From Deltaproteobacteria bacterium (lineage in GTDB: Bacteria; Desulfobacterota; Desulfarculia; Adiutricales; Adiutricaceae): 64,000 bases of DNA. Positions 29,771 to 40,163 of the stretch are shown in pieces. Location: assembly GCA_031254895.1 (NCBI GenBank), contig JAIRTO010000028.1, forward strand, positions 1 through 64,000, given 5' to 3'. Both the position numbers and the translations under genes were made by a program. The notes beneath the pieces are model-generated. The model was not told where the DNA came from and did no database searches. It saw nothing but the letters and a program-made list of their open reading frames with translations. How positions within the stretch are numbered: the stretch's first letter is position 1; the number at the start of each line of letters is the position of its first letter.

Positions 29771-30596
29771 GGAAAATAAAAATGGACAAACGCATTTTTT
29801 TGGAGGGCAAGGAGAAATAGCCTGGATTTGAAACAGCCTGGATTTGACGGAACGATTGTTCGCCATAAAGCCAAGTCTCGTCTTCTGGCGGTTCCTATGG
29901 CGATGCGGAGAGTCGGCGGAATATGAGATGCGCCGCCTTCCGCCGTCTCTTGACGCCGACGCGTGGAAAGGTCTGGGCGAGGCGAGACGGGCGGTCAAAG
30001 CCTTTGAATTCTTCGAGCCTGACGAAGCTGCGGTGAAATCCTTCGCGCCGAAGGGAGATTAAAAGAAGCAGGCGAGGCCTTTGCCGCTTGGCTCTGGCCT
30101 GCGGATTTGGCGGGCGGCGTTTGCGGGCAAGGCGCCCCCGAGCGTCGCCATTTCCGTGCGCCCCCTTCAAGCCGTTCAGCGAACCGAGCGGCGATGTCGG
30201 CGGCAAACGGGATAAAAAAAACGAGCCTGACGAAAAAACGACGGCTCGGCATTTTATGGCTGACTGAGGGCAGTCCTTACGACGGCGAGGTCTCCAGACA
30301 CATTGGCCAAATGCGAGAAATGAAAAGACTCCGCCAGGGGCAGGGAACGCCAAGTCCGACGAAAGGCTATTTGGAGACGCTGGCCGCCGTGTTTGAGGTC
30401 ATAGTTAGACTCCCGCTCAAAACCCGCCGCGCGAAAGCGTATGATGAACGAAAAAAAACGGCAAAGCTGAAGAGCTCCAGGCATATTTACGCATATTAGG
30501 CATTTCATCAACCATAAAAAACAGTTATCCTGCCAGAAAAGTCATCTCCGCCGTCGCCTTGCTTCTTAATACGAATAAAAAGAGAATCTCCAACTA

Positions 30597-30815
30597 TCAA
30601 GAATTCTTCAATTCTTCGATTTGTTCAAGAGACAAGCCAATGGCAGAACTGATGACATCCACGCTCACGCCGGCTTTCAAAAGATTGTGCGCCACATCTG
30701 CTCTCCCTTTCTCTCTCCATTCTTCTCTCCCTTCTTGCAACCCTTCTTGGAACCCTTTTTCATAAATGTCGGGAGCGAGGTGTTTTAATATTTCAGGATG
30801 TTGCGCCAGAGTTAA
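30597..30815 (-). pseudogene. C-terminal fragment of Rpn-family nuclease / PD-(D/E)XK transposase-like protein
   Basis: Minus-strand hand translation LAQHPEILKHLAPDIYEKGFQEGLQEGREEWREKGRADVAHNLLKAGVSVDVISSAIGLSLEQIEELKNS*; upstream part lost at the repeat array. Confidence 0.6.
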
Positions 30816-31167
30816 AATGTCGTCTGTTATCCAAAGTTAAAATGTCGCAAATGATCTTAAGGACGAGGTTAAAATGTCGGGTTTTTTAGGTTAAGAACAA
30901 TATTGAAATGTCATATTTCAGGTTTAGCGCATTGTTAAAATGTTATGTTTTTGCAACCATAAATTTTAAAAATAACTATCCTAAGCACACAGTTAAAATG
31001 TCACAGGGTTAAGGACAACATTAAAATGTCATTATTTGTATACTTTAAGTCCATTGTTAAAATGTCCTGAACTACACATAAGCGCAAAGTTAATTTATCA
31101 TTGGCCATATTCAACTTAAGCGCCAAGTTGAAATGTCGGTGGCATTTAACCCCAAAGTTAAAATGTC
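30811..31167 (+). repeat. 11 irregularly spaced direct repeats, core GTTAAAATGTC, extended TTAAG-N5-6-GTTAAAATGTC
   Basis: Cores at 30811, 30836, 30868, 30902(att-gaaatgtc), 30934, 30992, 31020, 31056, 31089 (degenerate), 31127, 31157; most preceded by ttaag/ctaag-like 5-mer about 11 bp upstream. Confidence 0.85.
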
Positions 31168-31218
31168 CTAAAATTCTCCTTTTGCCTTTCAATTGATCCC
31201 TCGCAAAGGAGAATTAGC

Positions 31219-31587
31219 ATGGATCCGATTGACCGCAAACCAGACAATCACGGCAAGCGTCTAGATTATGACGTAAAACACAAAGACTCATATAATGACG
31301 CAGTGAAAGCAAACGAGCCACACGCCGGAGACCGTGAGCCAGACTTTACCCCCAACTTTAACGATGAGAATGTCATAAATAAAAACTCATCTGATTGCAA
31401 GAACCAGCCAACCGACTTGAGTCCTGCTGAAAGAGCCGCCATTATCGGCAGGGTCGTCAACGAGAGAATGCCCCAAGCTTACGCAGCCAAGCTCTTGGGG
31501 CGCAACATCAGGACGGTTCAGAGGATGACCGACACGTACCGCGCCGAAGGCGACGAGATAATTTTTACTTGGCGCCAACGCCGTTGA
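31219..31587 (+). pseudogene. N-terminal remnant of an HTH transposase (ISNCY/IS481-like)
   Basis: DLSPAERAAIIGRVVNERMPQAYAAKLLGRNIRTVQRMTDTYRAEGDEIIF then unrelated short tail; no catalytic domain follows. Confidence 0.55.
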
Positions 31588-31827
31588 AACGAAAATGAGC
31601 GTAGGCTGATTTGGCCAGAAACAGTCCTCTAAAACAGACAATTTTTGCCCATCCTCGCCTCGGCTATGGCCGAAAATAGCCGCTCTAAAGAGGAAAAAGC
31701 CTATAATTTTTTTGTATTTTATCTCTGAACCATATATAATTAATTGATGCTGTCATGGATATGACTATTTGAGGTTATTAGAGCCTCGTCCCTTTTTTCT
31801 ATCCCTTGGCTTCGACGAGGTTTCCCC

Positions 31828-33422
31828 ATGAGAGAATTGCCCCTTGGCACAAGCGACTTCGCTTTGCTGAGACAAAATGCCTGTTTTTACGCCGACAAAA
31901 CCAAGCTCCTCTATGATCTAGTCAAACCGGCAAGAACTTGTTTTCTGACTCGTCCTCGTCGTTTCGGCAAAACGCTCGTCCTCAGCGCTCTGGAACACAT
32001 TCTTCACGGTCATAGGGAACTCTTCAAGGGACTCTGGATCGACGGCTCGGATTACGACTGGACTCCTTCTCCGGTCGTCAAGCTGTCCCTGGCCAGTCTA
32101 AACGCCAGCTCTTATTTGGATATGGAGGCGCGTTTGTGGAAATATCTTTGCGAGATAGGCGAAAAAGAGGACGTCGACCTTTCCCGCTCCATCGAACCGA
32201 GGAGAGCGTTCAGCTCGTTGATTAGCTGCCTTTACGCGAAATATGGTCGGAAAGTGGCTGTTCTCGTCGACGATTATGACGCCCCGATAACGCAAAATTT
32301 AAGAGAGCCGGAGCTGGCTGAAGCCGTTCGTCAGTATCTTTTTGATTTTTTTTTCCGAGTCCTAGTTTCCGACATGCCGAGGCGGGACTCGTCTTCATGA
32401 CCGGCGTTGGCCTTTTCGAAGGCACATCCCTCTCTTCAAGGGACTTTAGCCTGGACTGTCTGACTTTTAAATCCGGTTTCGCCGACCTATGCGGCTTCAA
32501 CAGCGCCGAGCTCGACGAGCTGTTGGATGAACGTCTGGCCGACATGTTGGCGGCTTTGACGGAAAAAGGAGTCCTGGGACCTGACTGCGGCAGAAAAGAG
32601 CTCAGAGATATGGTTTTGGACTGGCACGGCGGCTACTCCTGGGACGGAAAAACCAAGGTTCTCAATTTCTGGTCCGTTCTTTCCTTTTTTAGCGAACGCG
32701 ACTTTGGCTGCTTCTGGCATGAGACAGAAACGCCGTCGTTTTTGACGGAACTGTCGGCGGCCGACAAGAAGGAAATCCGTTTGCATCTCGAATCGCCTTA
32801 TTTGTTCGGGCTGGATTTGGAATCTATTTTGCGCGGGAACCATGCGTCTTCAATATGTTACTTCAACTTCTACATCGGCGATATGGCGGAGATAGATCCG
32901 CACATAGGCCTGTTCCAGACCGGCTATTTGACCATCGCAGAAGAAGTCGAATCCTCCTTTGGCCACTCTGTTTCGGTTCGTCTCCGTCCGCCCAATCTGG
33001 AGGCGAAGGTCGCTTTAATTCCTCTCCTGTTTTCCGTCGAGCCGCCTGAACGTGTCTGGATTTCCAAAGAGCTATGTCTAGCGGCCTTCGACGCCTTGAT
33101 CGAGCGGGGCCAACCGGCGTTCCAGACGGTCATCGTGCGCTATATCCGGCAGTATCCATACCTCCGCCATGAGGATGACAAAACATATCTTCGCTCTCTT
33201 TTTTTGGCCGGCCTGACGCTGGAGGACATTCCTTATAAGGCGGAGAATTTCGCCGATGATGACGGACGAATTATCGTCTGCGTCATTCACGAAACGGCGA
33301 CGCCTTCGCCATCGAAGCCGGACAAGCCGCCAAAGACGAGAAGCCGGAGACTGAACCGGATGGAGAGCCCGCCGACGATTCTCCCTTCGACAGGGAAGAC
33401 CTTCGGAACAATAACTCCCTAA
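31828..33422 (+). pseudogene. AAA-ATPase-like / DUF1703-family protein, frameshifted
   Basis: 31828..32400 (MRELPLGTSDFALLRQNACFYADKTKLLYDLVKPARTCFLTRPRRFGKTLVLSAL...) and 32397..33422 (MTGVGLFEGTSLSSRDFSLDCLTF...) are two halves split near a poly-T run at about 32340-32360. Confidence 0.75.
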
Positions 33423-34156
33423 AGGTCCGAGAAGCCTTGACGTTCACTCCAGGGGGTCATGGCGAGCGGCTTCCTGTCGTCGCACCTCGCAATGGACAAA
33501 AGGCGTCATGGGCGGCGCCTTTGGAAGAAAGCCGCGTAGGGAAGGGAAGCTCTTTTAAGGGCAAAGACGAGTCAAAGCCTTCGTCCAACCTTTGACGTCG
33601 CGCGCGTCCATATCGCCAAGCCCTGTCTGTTTCGTCGGCGTGGCCTTTCCTTGAGGCATCCCCGCGACCCGTCGCCCCTCCCCCTTTGTGTCGCCGCGTT
33701 CGGATTTGACGGCTTCCATGTCCCGCCCCCGCGCGATTGACCCGCTGCGCGCTCCGCCTGGCCAGCTGGCTTCAGACCGGTCGTCATGGACGTCAATGAG
33801 GACTTTTCCGCCCATATTACAGGGCGAAAGCGTTATAATTGAAAAGCGCCGCAACTCGCGATGCGTCCCTTATGGAGCATATTGGTATCCAAATTGCTTT
33901 CTAAAAGACGTGTTGTAGAGATCGGCGCAGGAAACATGACGATGAAAAGAGACGAGTTTGGAATCAGAGGCCAACGATCCGGCTATTTCAAGAAATGGCG
34001 TCGCGCGTTCGGAGCGGGAGTGAAAACACATGACAGAGATCGGGACACAAAACATCAAATTTTTCCGTCTGCGCGCGCCTCATCTGGATGGGCGAAGGGA
34101 AAAGAAGCATGTCCTTCGCCGCTAATTCATTGAGCATGGACGCGGTCAGTTGTGAA

Positions 34157-34261
34157 AACTCAAAGACGTGCCGTCAAGGGCAAAATTCGCAATCGCCTGG
34201 AAAATTATCTGACGGCACAAGAAAAAAAAACCGGAAAATTTTGAGTTGGAACATTTTCCGG
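34157..34261. other. set of nested/competing inverted repeats in noncoding DNA
   Basis: AACTCAAA (34157-34164)/TTTGAGTT (34240-34247); GTGCCGTCA (34168-34176)/TGACGGCAC (34210-34218); CCGGAAAAT (34231-34239)/ATTTTCCGG (34253-34261). Confidence 0.75.
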
Positions 34262-34583
34262 GTTTAACTTCAATACTGTTAACTTAAGCTGTTTAAAATA
34301 CGAACGAAAGCATTTTTGCCAGTTTTGGGGATTAGTCTCGTCGATTCGGTCAAGCGTCTATTTGACGACTTGGAAAAAATTCTTGCCTCGCCGCCAGACG
34401 GAAATTCGACCGAACGCCAATAAAAGCTCCGCGTCCAAGGAGGCGATGAGTTTTTTTTTCGCGTCATGGACCGAGGGCTCCGTCAACAGATCGATTATAG
34501 CTCGAATGCATGGCGCGTTTCGATTTTTTTCCTGGGCCTCGGAGTTTTTTTCGCCAGACGACCGCAAAAAAGGAAACCGAAAA

Positions 34584-35549
34584 ATGAAACAAAGTTTATC
34601 TGGGAAATTTGAAGGAAAACTTGGCGGAAAACACGTCCTCACCGGTCCTTTCAGCTACAGCGGCTCGTATCTGGCTCGGGCGCTTCTGGAAGCCGGGGCG
34701 GAAGAAGTTCGCGGAATGATCGGCCACAGCCGCGACTGCCCGGTCGGGTTGGAAGCGGTGAAAACGAGTCCTCTGGATTTTTCCAATCCGGACGCGCTGG
34801 TTAAAGCCATGGAAGGGGCCGACGTTTTTTACAACACTTATTGGGTGCGGTTCAACCACAAGCGTTTCAACCATCGCGAGGCCATCGACGGCTCCAACCT
34901 GCTTTTTCGGGCCGCCCAAAAGGCCGGAGTGAAAAGAGTGGTGCATATTTCCATCACCAACCCCAGTCTGCAATCCCCTTTCGAATACTTTCGCGGCAAA
35001 GCCGAACTTGAGCGCAATTTGGCCGAAAGCGGCCTGTCTCACGCGATTTTGCGGCCAGCGGTTCTCTTCGGCGGGCGAGACATCTTGATAAACAACATCG
35101 CCTGGGCCCTTCGCGCATTCCCCGTCTTCGGCGTCTTCGGCTGGGGCGATTACGGCCTCCGGCCCATTCATGTGCGCGACTTGGCCGATCTCATGCTCGA
35201 AGCCGGACGCGGTCGGGACAACCTGACCCTGAATGCGGTGGGACCGGAACGCTTCTCGTACAAGGAGCTCGCCCAAACATTGGCTCGCATTCTGGGTCTG
35301 AAGCGGCTGATCCTGCCGTGTCCGTCTATCCTCGGCTATGCGGTCGGGAGAGCGGTCGGCTGGGCGCATCAGGACGTCTTCATAACTTGGCCGGAAGTGT
35401 TAGGCTTGACGGCCGGCCTTTTGGACACCCCGGAGAGCCCCGCCGAAGCCCCGGGCCGGACTTTGTTGACCGCTTGGGCTCAGAAGCGGAAAGACGATCT
35501 GGGGCGTTCTTACGCTTCCGAGTTGGCTCGGCGTCGCGGGGCCAGTTGA
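34584..35549 (+). CDS. NAD(P)-binding NmrA/SDR-like protein
   Basis: GGKHVLTGPFSYSGSYLARALLEAGAEEVRGMIGH...AAQKAGVKRVVHISITNP...FEYFRGKAELERNLAESGLSHAILRPAVLFG; start ATG 34584. Confidence 0.8.
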   Translation: MKQSLSGKFEGKLGGKHVLTGPFSYSGSYLARALLEAGAEEVRGMIGHSRDCPVGLEAVKTSPLDFSNPDALVKAMEGADVFYNTYWVRFNHKRFNHREAIDGSNLLFRAAQKAGVKRVVHISITNPSLQSPFEYFRGKAELERNLAESGLSHAILRPAVLFGGRDILINNIAWALRAFPVFGVFGWGDYGLRPIHVRDLADLMLEAGRGRDNLTLNAVGPERFSYKELAQTLARILGLKRLILPCPSILGYAVGRAVGWAHQDVFITWPEVLGLTAGLLDTPESPAEAPGRTLLTAWAQKRKDDLGRSYASELARRRGAS

Positions 35550-35616
35550 ACGGTCCTGCGGCCGTTCGCCGTCCGATTGGTCGAGACGAGTCTTTTGGCC
35601 GACTGCCGGCGGCCGA

Positions 35617-36564
35617 CTACTGGAAACGGATTTTCGGATTCAGCCAAGCGTAAATGATGTCGGCCAGCATGTTGGACAAGCAGAATATGGCGGCCATGAG
35701 CAACGTGGTGGCTTGAATTAAAGGCAGATCTCTTCTCTGGATGGCGAAAAGAAGCAGCCTGCCCAGGCCAGGGTAGCTGAACAGCGCTTCGGTGACGACA
35801 AGTCCGCCCATGAGCCAGCCAATGCTGATGGCGGCCACGGTGACGGTCGGCATCAGGGCGTTTCGGAGGACATGTCGAAAAAGAACTTGCCTGGGACTCA
35901 AGCCCTTGAGGTAGGCCGTCCGAACGTAGTCGGAGTAAAGCGCTTCCACCGTGCTGGCTCTGGTCATGCGGGTAATGTAGGCCAGCGAGACCAAGGCGGC
36001 CGTGATCGCCGGCAAGACGAGCTTCGGCAAGATCTCCGGCAGAGTGGCCGTGGGCGAAATGCTGGAGCTGGGGGGCAGCCAGCCGAGTTTTAAGGAAAAG
36101 ATGGCGATCAAGATGACGCCGGTGACGAATTCAGGCAGTCCAATCAAGGACAGGGAGCTGACCGAAATTATGTGGTCAGCGGCTTTGTTGCGTCTCAAGG
36201 CCGCCCAGAGCCCCAGAAGAATGCCGCCGGGAACGTAGATGACGAAGGCGGCCATCGCCAGGATGAAGGAATTTTTGAGTCGCTCCCAGACCATCGGGGC
36301 CACCGGATAATTGTTGGTCGACAGCGAAAGGCCCCAGTCGCCTTGCACGAAATTCTTCAGCCAAGTCAAATACTGGACGTAAATAGGCTCGTTCAACCCT
36401 AATTTCACTCTGAGAGCTTCGACGGCCTCGGGCCTGGCGAACCGGCCCAGAATCATCTGGGCCACGTCTCCGGGAAGCACTTGAGTCGAGAAGAAGATGA
36501 TCATCGACGAAACCAGCAAGGTTATCAGAACGAATCCCAGCCGCCTGGCAAGGTATTTCAACAT
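35617..36564 (-). CDS. dppB: ABC transporter permease, DppB/OppB type; amber stop
   Basis: MLKYLARRLGFVLITLLVSSMIIFFSTQVLPGDVAQMILG...GLVVTEALFSYPGLGRLLLFAIQRRDLPLIQA. Confidence 0.93.
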   Translation of the reverse strand: MLKYLARRLGFVLITLLVSSMIIFFSTQVLPGDVAQMILGRFARPEAVEALRVKLGLNEPIYVQYLTWLKNFVQGDWGLSLSTNNYPVAPMVWERLKNSFILAMAAFVIYVPGGILLGLWAALRRNKAADHIISVSSLSLIGLPEFVTGVILIAIFSLKLGWLPPSSSISPTATLPEILPKLVLPAITAALVSLAYITRMTRASTVEALYSDYVRTAYLKGLSPRQVLFRHVLRNALMPTVTVAAISIGWLMGGLVVTEALFSYPGLGRLLLFAIQRRDLPLIQATTLLMAAIFCLSNMLADIIYAWLNPKIRFQ

Positions 36565-36576
36565 TTTAGCGTCTCC

Positions 36577-38634
36577 TCACCGCGCGCTGGCGTTGTGGAA
36601 TGGGCTGGTCTGAACGCGGGCCAGATCTTCCAAGGGAATGTGACAGAAAATCCGGTCGTCTTCGGCGGACATGCGCATCGGCGGAGGCTCGTCGGCGCAT
36701 TGCGGACCGTAAACTCTGGGACAGCGGCTGCGAAAGGCGCAGCCTTTGATGATCGTCGACGGGCTGGGCACCGTGCCCTCCAGACGTATGCCGGTTTGAA
36801 CGGCGTCGGGATCCGGGTTGGGAATGGCCGAAAGCAGAGCCTCGGTGTAGGGATGGAAGGGCGGCTTGAAGATGGCCTCGGCTAGCCCGAACTCCACCAC
36901 CCGGCCAAGATACATGACGGCTATCAGATCCGAAATGTGGTGGACGGCCGCCAGATCGTGCGAGATGAACAGATAGGAAGGGTTGTTGGCCACCTGAAGC
37001 TCGAACAGAAGGTTGACCAAAGCCGCCTGAACGGAGACGTCCAGAGCGGAAAGAGGCTCGTCCAACAAAATCACGTCCGGTTCCGCCGCGAAGGCTCTGG
37101 CTATGCCGACCCGCTGCATCTCTCCGCCGGAGAGCTCGCCGGGAAGGCGGCTGTAGTAAGTCGAGGGCAAGTTGACCGAATCCAGGATCTCGAGGATCTT
37201 TTTCTTGCGGTCGGCCTTTCCGAGGTCGGTGAAGATTTTTAGTGGCCGCTCCAGACATTTGGCTATGGTCTGATTGGGATTCAGCGAGGCGTCCGGGTTC
37301 TGGAAGACCATTTGGATCTTTTTGAGGATCGAGCGAGGCCTCTTGGTCACCTTTGGGGCCAGGGGCTCGTCGTCCAGCCTCACTTCCCCTTCAGTCGGCT
37401 CTATCAGACCGGTGATGGAGCGCAGCAAGGTCGTTTTGCCGCACCCGCTCTCGCCGACGATGCCCAAGGTGCAGCCTTTAGGCACGGACACCGAGACGGA
37501 GTTCAAGGCTTTGATCAACGCCTTGCCGGCGCCCCGCCGCAAAGCGCCGCTAATGGGCGCGTAGTGTTTGGCCAAGCTGTCGACGGCGAGGGCCGCCGTT
37601 TGCTCCATGGGCGCCGGGTAGCTCTTGGTCTTCTCCATCTCTTTCCGACGCTCTTCCATCTCGCGCCAGCGGGGGCAGGCGGAACGCCTGTCCGGAGCTA
37701 TCTCTTCCAGAGTCGGGGCCGTCCGGCGACATTCCTCGTCGGCCATAAAGCAGCGCGGGCTGAAGACGCAGCCGTTCGGCAGCTCGCGGAGGGACGGAAT
37801 CATGCCCTTGATGCCGGAAAGAGACCGCTTGCGGTGGTCTTCCTCAAATTTCGGGATGCTGCCGATTAGGCTCAAAGTGTACGGGTGTCTGGGGTCGCGG
37901 AAGATGGTCTTGGTCGGACCCGACTCCAAAAGCTCGCCGGCGTACATGACCCCGATGGTGTCGCAAATCTGAGCCACCACGGCCAGATCGTGGGTGATGT
38001 AGAAAATGGCCGAGTCGTATTCTTGCTTCAGTTTGGAGACGAGATCCAGCACCACCGCCTGGGTGGTCACGTCCAGGGCCGTGGTGGGCTCGTCCATGAC
38101 CAAAAGGGAAGGATTGTTCAGCAAAGCCATGGTGATGACGCAGCGTTGGAGCATGCCCCCGGAAAGCTGGTGAGGGTACAGGGAGGCCACGTATTCCGGT
38201 TCGGGCATGGACACCTTGGCCATGGTCATGATCGCTTCGTTCCAGGCGGCTTTCTTGTCCAGCCCTCGGTGTATCTGGGCCGTTTCGGCTATTTGCCAGC
38301 CTATCCTTATGGAAGGGTTGAGGGCCAGCGAGGGATTTTGGTAGACCATGCCGATGTGGCGGCCCCAGAGCTTGCTCATCTTGGCGAGGCCATAATCGGT
38401 TATGTCCTCGCCCATGAAGTTTATTCTTCCGTCGGAGATGCGGCCGTTGGCCGCCAGATATCGGATGGAGCCCAGCGCCAGAGTGGATTTGCCGCTGCCT
38501 GACTCGCCGACCAGCCCGAAACTTTCCTGGCGCCTGATGTCAAGGCTGACTCGACGGACGGCTTTGACCAGACCGCTTTCCGTCTGATAGCTGATGCTGA
38601 GGTTTTCGACCTCCAAGATCTTTGGGCGAGTCAT
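36577..38634 (-). CDS. fused peptide/nickel-type ABC ATPase (DppD-DppF in one polypeptide)
   Basis: Two nucleotide-binding domains (GESGSGKSTLAL, LSGGMLQRCVITMALLNNPSLLVMDEPT; GESGCGKTTLLRS, LSGGEMQRVGIARAFAAEPDVILLDEP). Confidence 0.93.
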   Translation of the reverse strand: MTRPKILEVENLSISYQTESGLVKAVRRVSLDIRRQESFGLVGESGSGKSTLALGSIRYLAANGRISDGRINFMGEDITDYGLAKMSKLWGRHIGMVYQNPSLALNPSIRIGWQIAETAQIHRGLDKKAAWNEAIMTMAKVSMPEPEYVASLYPHQLSGGMLQRCVITMALLNNPSLLVMDEPTTALDVTTQAVVLDLVSKLKQEYDSAIFYITHDLAVVAQICDTIGVMYAGELLESGPTKTIFRDPRHPYTLSLIGSIPKFEEDHRKRSLSGIKGMIPSLRELPNGCVFSPRCFMADEECRRTAPTLEEIAPDRRSACPRWREMEERRKEMEKTKSYPAPMEQTAALAVDSLAKHYAPISGALRRGAGKALIKALNSVSVSVPKGCTLGIVGESGCGKTTLLRSITGLIEPTEGEVRLDDEPLAPKVTKRPRSILKKIQMVFQNPDASLNPNQTIAKCLERPLKIFTDLGKADRKKKILEILDSVNLPSTYYSRLPGELSGGEMQRVGIARAFAAEPDVILLDEPLSALDVSVQAALVNLLFELQVANNPSYLFISHDLAAVHHISDLIAVMYLGRVVEFGLAEAIFKPPFHPYTEALLSAIPNPDPDAVQTGIRLEGTVPSPSTIIKGCAFRSRCPRVYGPQCADEPPPMRMSAEDDRIFCHIPLEDLARVQTSPFHNASAR

Positions 38635-38703
38635 TGTGCGCTTGTCCTTTCGGCTGTTTTTTCGGCGATGACGGTTTTGGCTTCGTTAGTCATTTTTTTT
38701 TCC

Positions 38704-39573
38704 TCATCTTTTGCCCATCGACGGTTGGAGCATGTTTCTGATGCCGTCGCTCAGAAGGGAGGTGGAAACCACCAGAACGGCTATGGCCGTGGCCGGGCAC
38801 AGGAGAACCCAGGGCGCGTTGGAGAGAAAGCCTCGGGCTTCGTTTATCTGCATGCCCCAGTCCGGGGACGGCGGTTGAACGCCAAGACCGAGAAAGCCCA
38901 GAGAAGCCACAAGAAATATGGAGTAGGAAAAACGCATGGACATTTCCACGAAGACGGGCGGCAGAGTGTTGGGCATTATTTCGACGAAAATGATGTAGGG
39001 GGCGCTCTCTCCGCGTATTCGGGCCGCTTCCACATAAGCCATGTTTTTGAGCTCCAAAGTCATGCCGCGAACGACTCTGGCCATGATGGGTATGTACAAT
39101 ATGGCCACGATCATGACCAGATTCAAAAGCGAAGGGCCGGAGAGGGAAATGAAGACCAGAGCCAGCAAAAGAGACGGAAAGGACATGACCACGTCGCAGG
39201 CGCGCATGGCCAGCTCGTCGAACAGTCCGCCGTAGTACCCGGAAGCCAAGCCCAGCATAAGTCCGAAAAAAGCGGCCAGGATGGTGCCGCTTCCGCCAAG
39301 GAAAAAAACGCTGCGGGCTCCGACGATGATGCGGCTGAAGACGTCTCGTCCGAATTGATCGGTTCCGCACAAATGCGTCCAACTGGGACTCTGCAGCCGG
39401 TCGGCTATGACTTGGGCGGCGAAGGGGTACGGCGCCGCATAGGAGCCAATCAGGGCCATGAGAAAAAAGAAAAAGAAGAAGAAAGCCCCGACTATGGCCA
39501 GAGGGTTGGAGGCGAATCTTTTGAAGAGTATTTTGGCGCGGGGCGAACGTTTGCTGGTCGGGTTCGAGCTCAT
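38704..39573 (-). CDS. dppC: ABC transporter permease, DppC/OppC type
   Basis: HLCGTDQFGRDVFSRIIVGARSVFFLGG...VEAARIRGESAPYIIFVEIMPNTLPPVFVEM...GLGVQPPSPDWG. Confidence 0.93.
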   Translation of the reverse strand: MSSNPTSKRSPRAKILFKRFASNPLAIVGAFFFFFFFLMALIGSYAAPYPFAAQVIADRLQSPSWTHLCGTDQFGRDVFSRIIVGARSVFFLGGSGTILAAFFGLMLGLASGYYGGLFDELAMRACDVVMSFPSLLLALVFISLSGPSLLNLVMIVAILYIPIMARVVRGMTLELKNMAYVEAARIRGESAPYIIFVEIMPNTLPPVFVEMSMRFSYSIFLVASLGFLGLGVQPPSPDWGMQINEARGFLSNAPWVLLCPATAIAVLVVSTSLLSDGIRNMLQPSMGKR

Positions 39574-40084
39574 GGGGAACTCCAGATGAAGCGGTCCGAT
39601 TCATCGCTCGGAAACGCCGAATAATTTAAAGAACGAAAAATCAAGCGTCATAGAAATGCTTATTTATAATATTTTATATTTTGAACATAAAATTAAAAGA
39701 TTATATAATTTATTGGAAACAGTTTTTCGTCAGTGTCGAAAATTCGTTTTATTTGGCCAATCCGCGATTATCGTCCGTCAAAATGTTCGCGCCTATTGTC
39801 CGCCGGCGTAGGGGGCATGGAGCGCAAGAAAAGGGTTGGCCAGGAGTCGGCGGAGCGATCCGCGAGGAGAGCGGAGTTGCGAGACAGGGCGAGCGGAATC
39901 ACGAAACGAGGTCGAAAAAAGATCCGAAACGAAAGCCCGTCAATGGCGTCGATGAAGCGAAAGCGTCGCTGATTGGCTCCAGAAGAGGAACGCCGTCCAA
40001 GCGTCGCCTTGTTCGCGGAACATGTCGACGAGCCTTCGGGAGATGGACGGGAACGGCCGAAAAAAAACTCGAAATCAGATGAAA

Positions 40085-40121
40085 GGGGCGGGGCCTTCGG
40101 CAAGGCGCCGCCCCTTTTTTT
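40085..40121 (+). terminator. rho-independent terminator-like hairpin
   Basis: ggggcggggccttcggcaaggcgccgcccc followed by tttttttt; downstream of the SBP gene on the opposite strand, possibly bidirectional. Confidence 0.6.
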
Positions 40122-40163
40122 AAAAAGTCCGCTGAAGAAAAAAGACGAATGAGCCAAGGCGAT

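Noticed and set aside
30811-31167. CRISPR array
   Set aside because: Repeats are short (11-22 bp), degenerate and unevenly spaced (25-58 bp), spacers vary in size, and no cas genes are nearby; fits transposon binding sites better.
33555-34133. Small ORFs (33555..33854, 33861..34133)
   Set aside because: No family resemblance, overlapping on both strands, probably decayed sequence.
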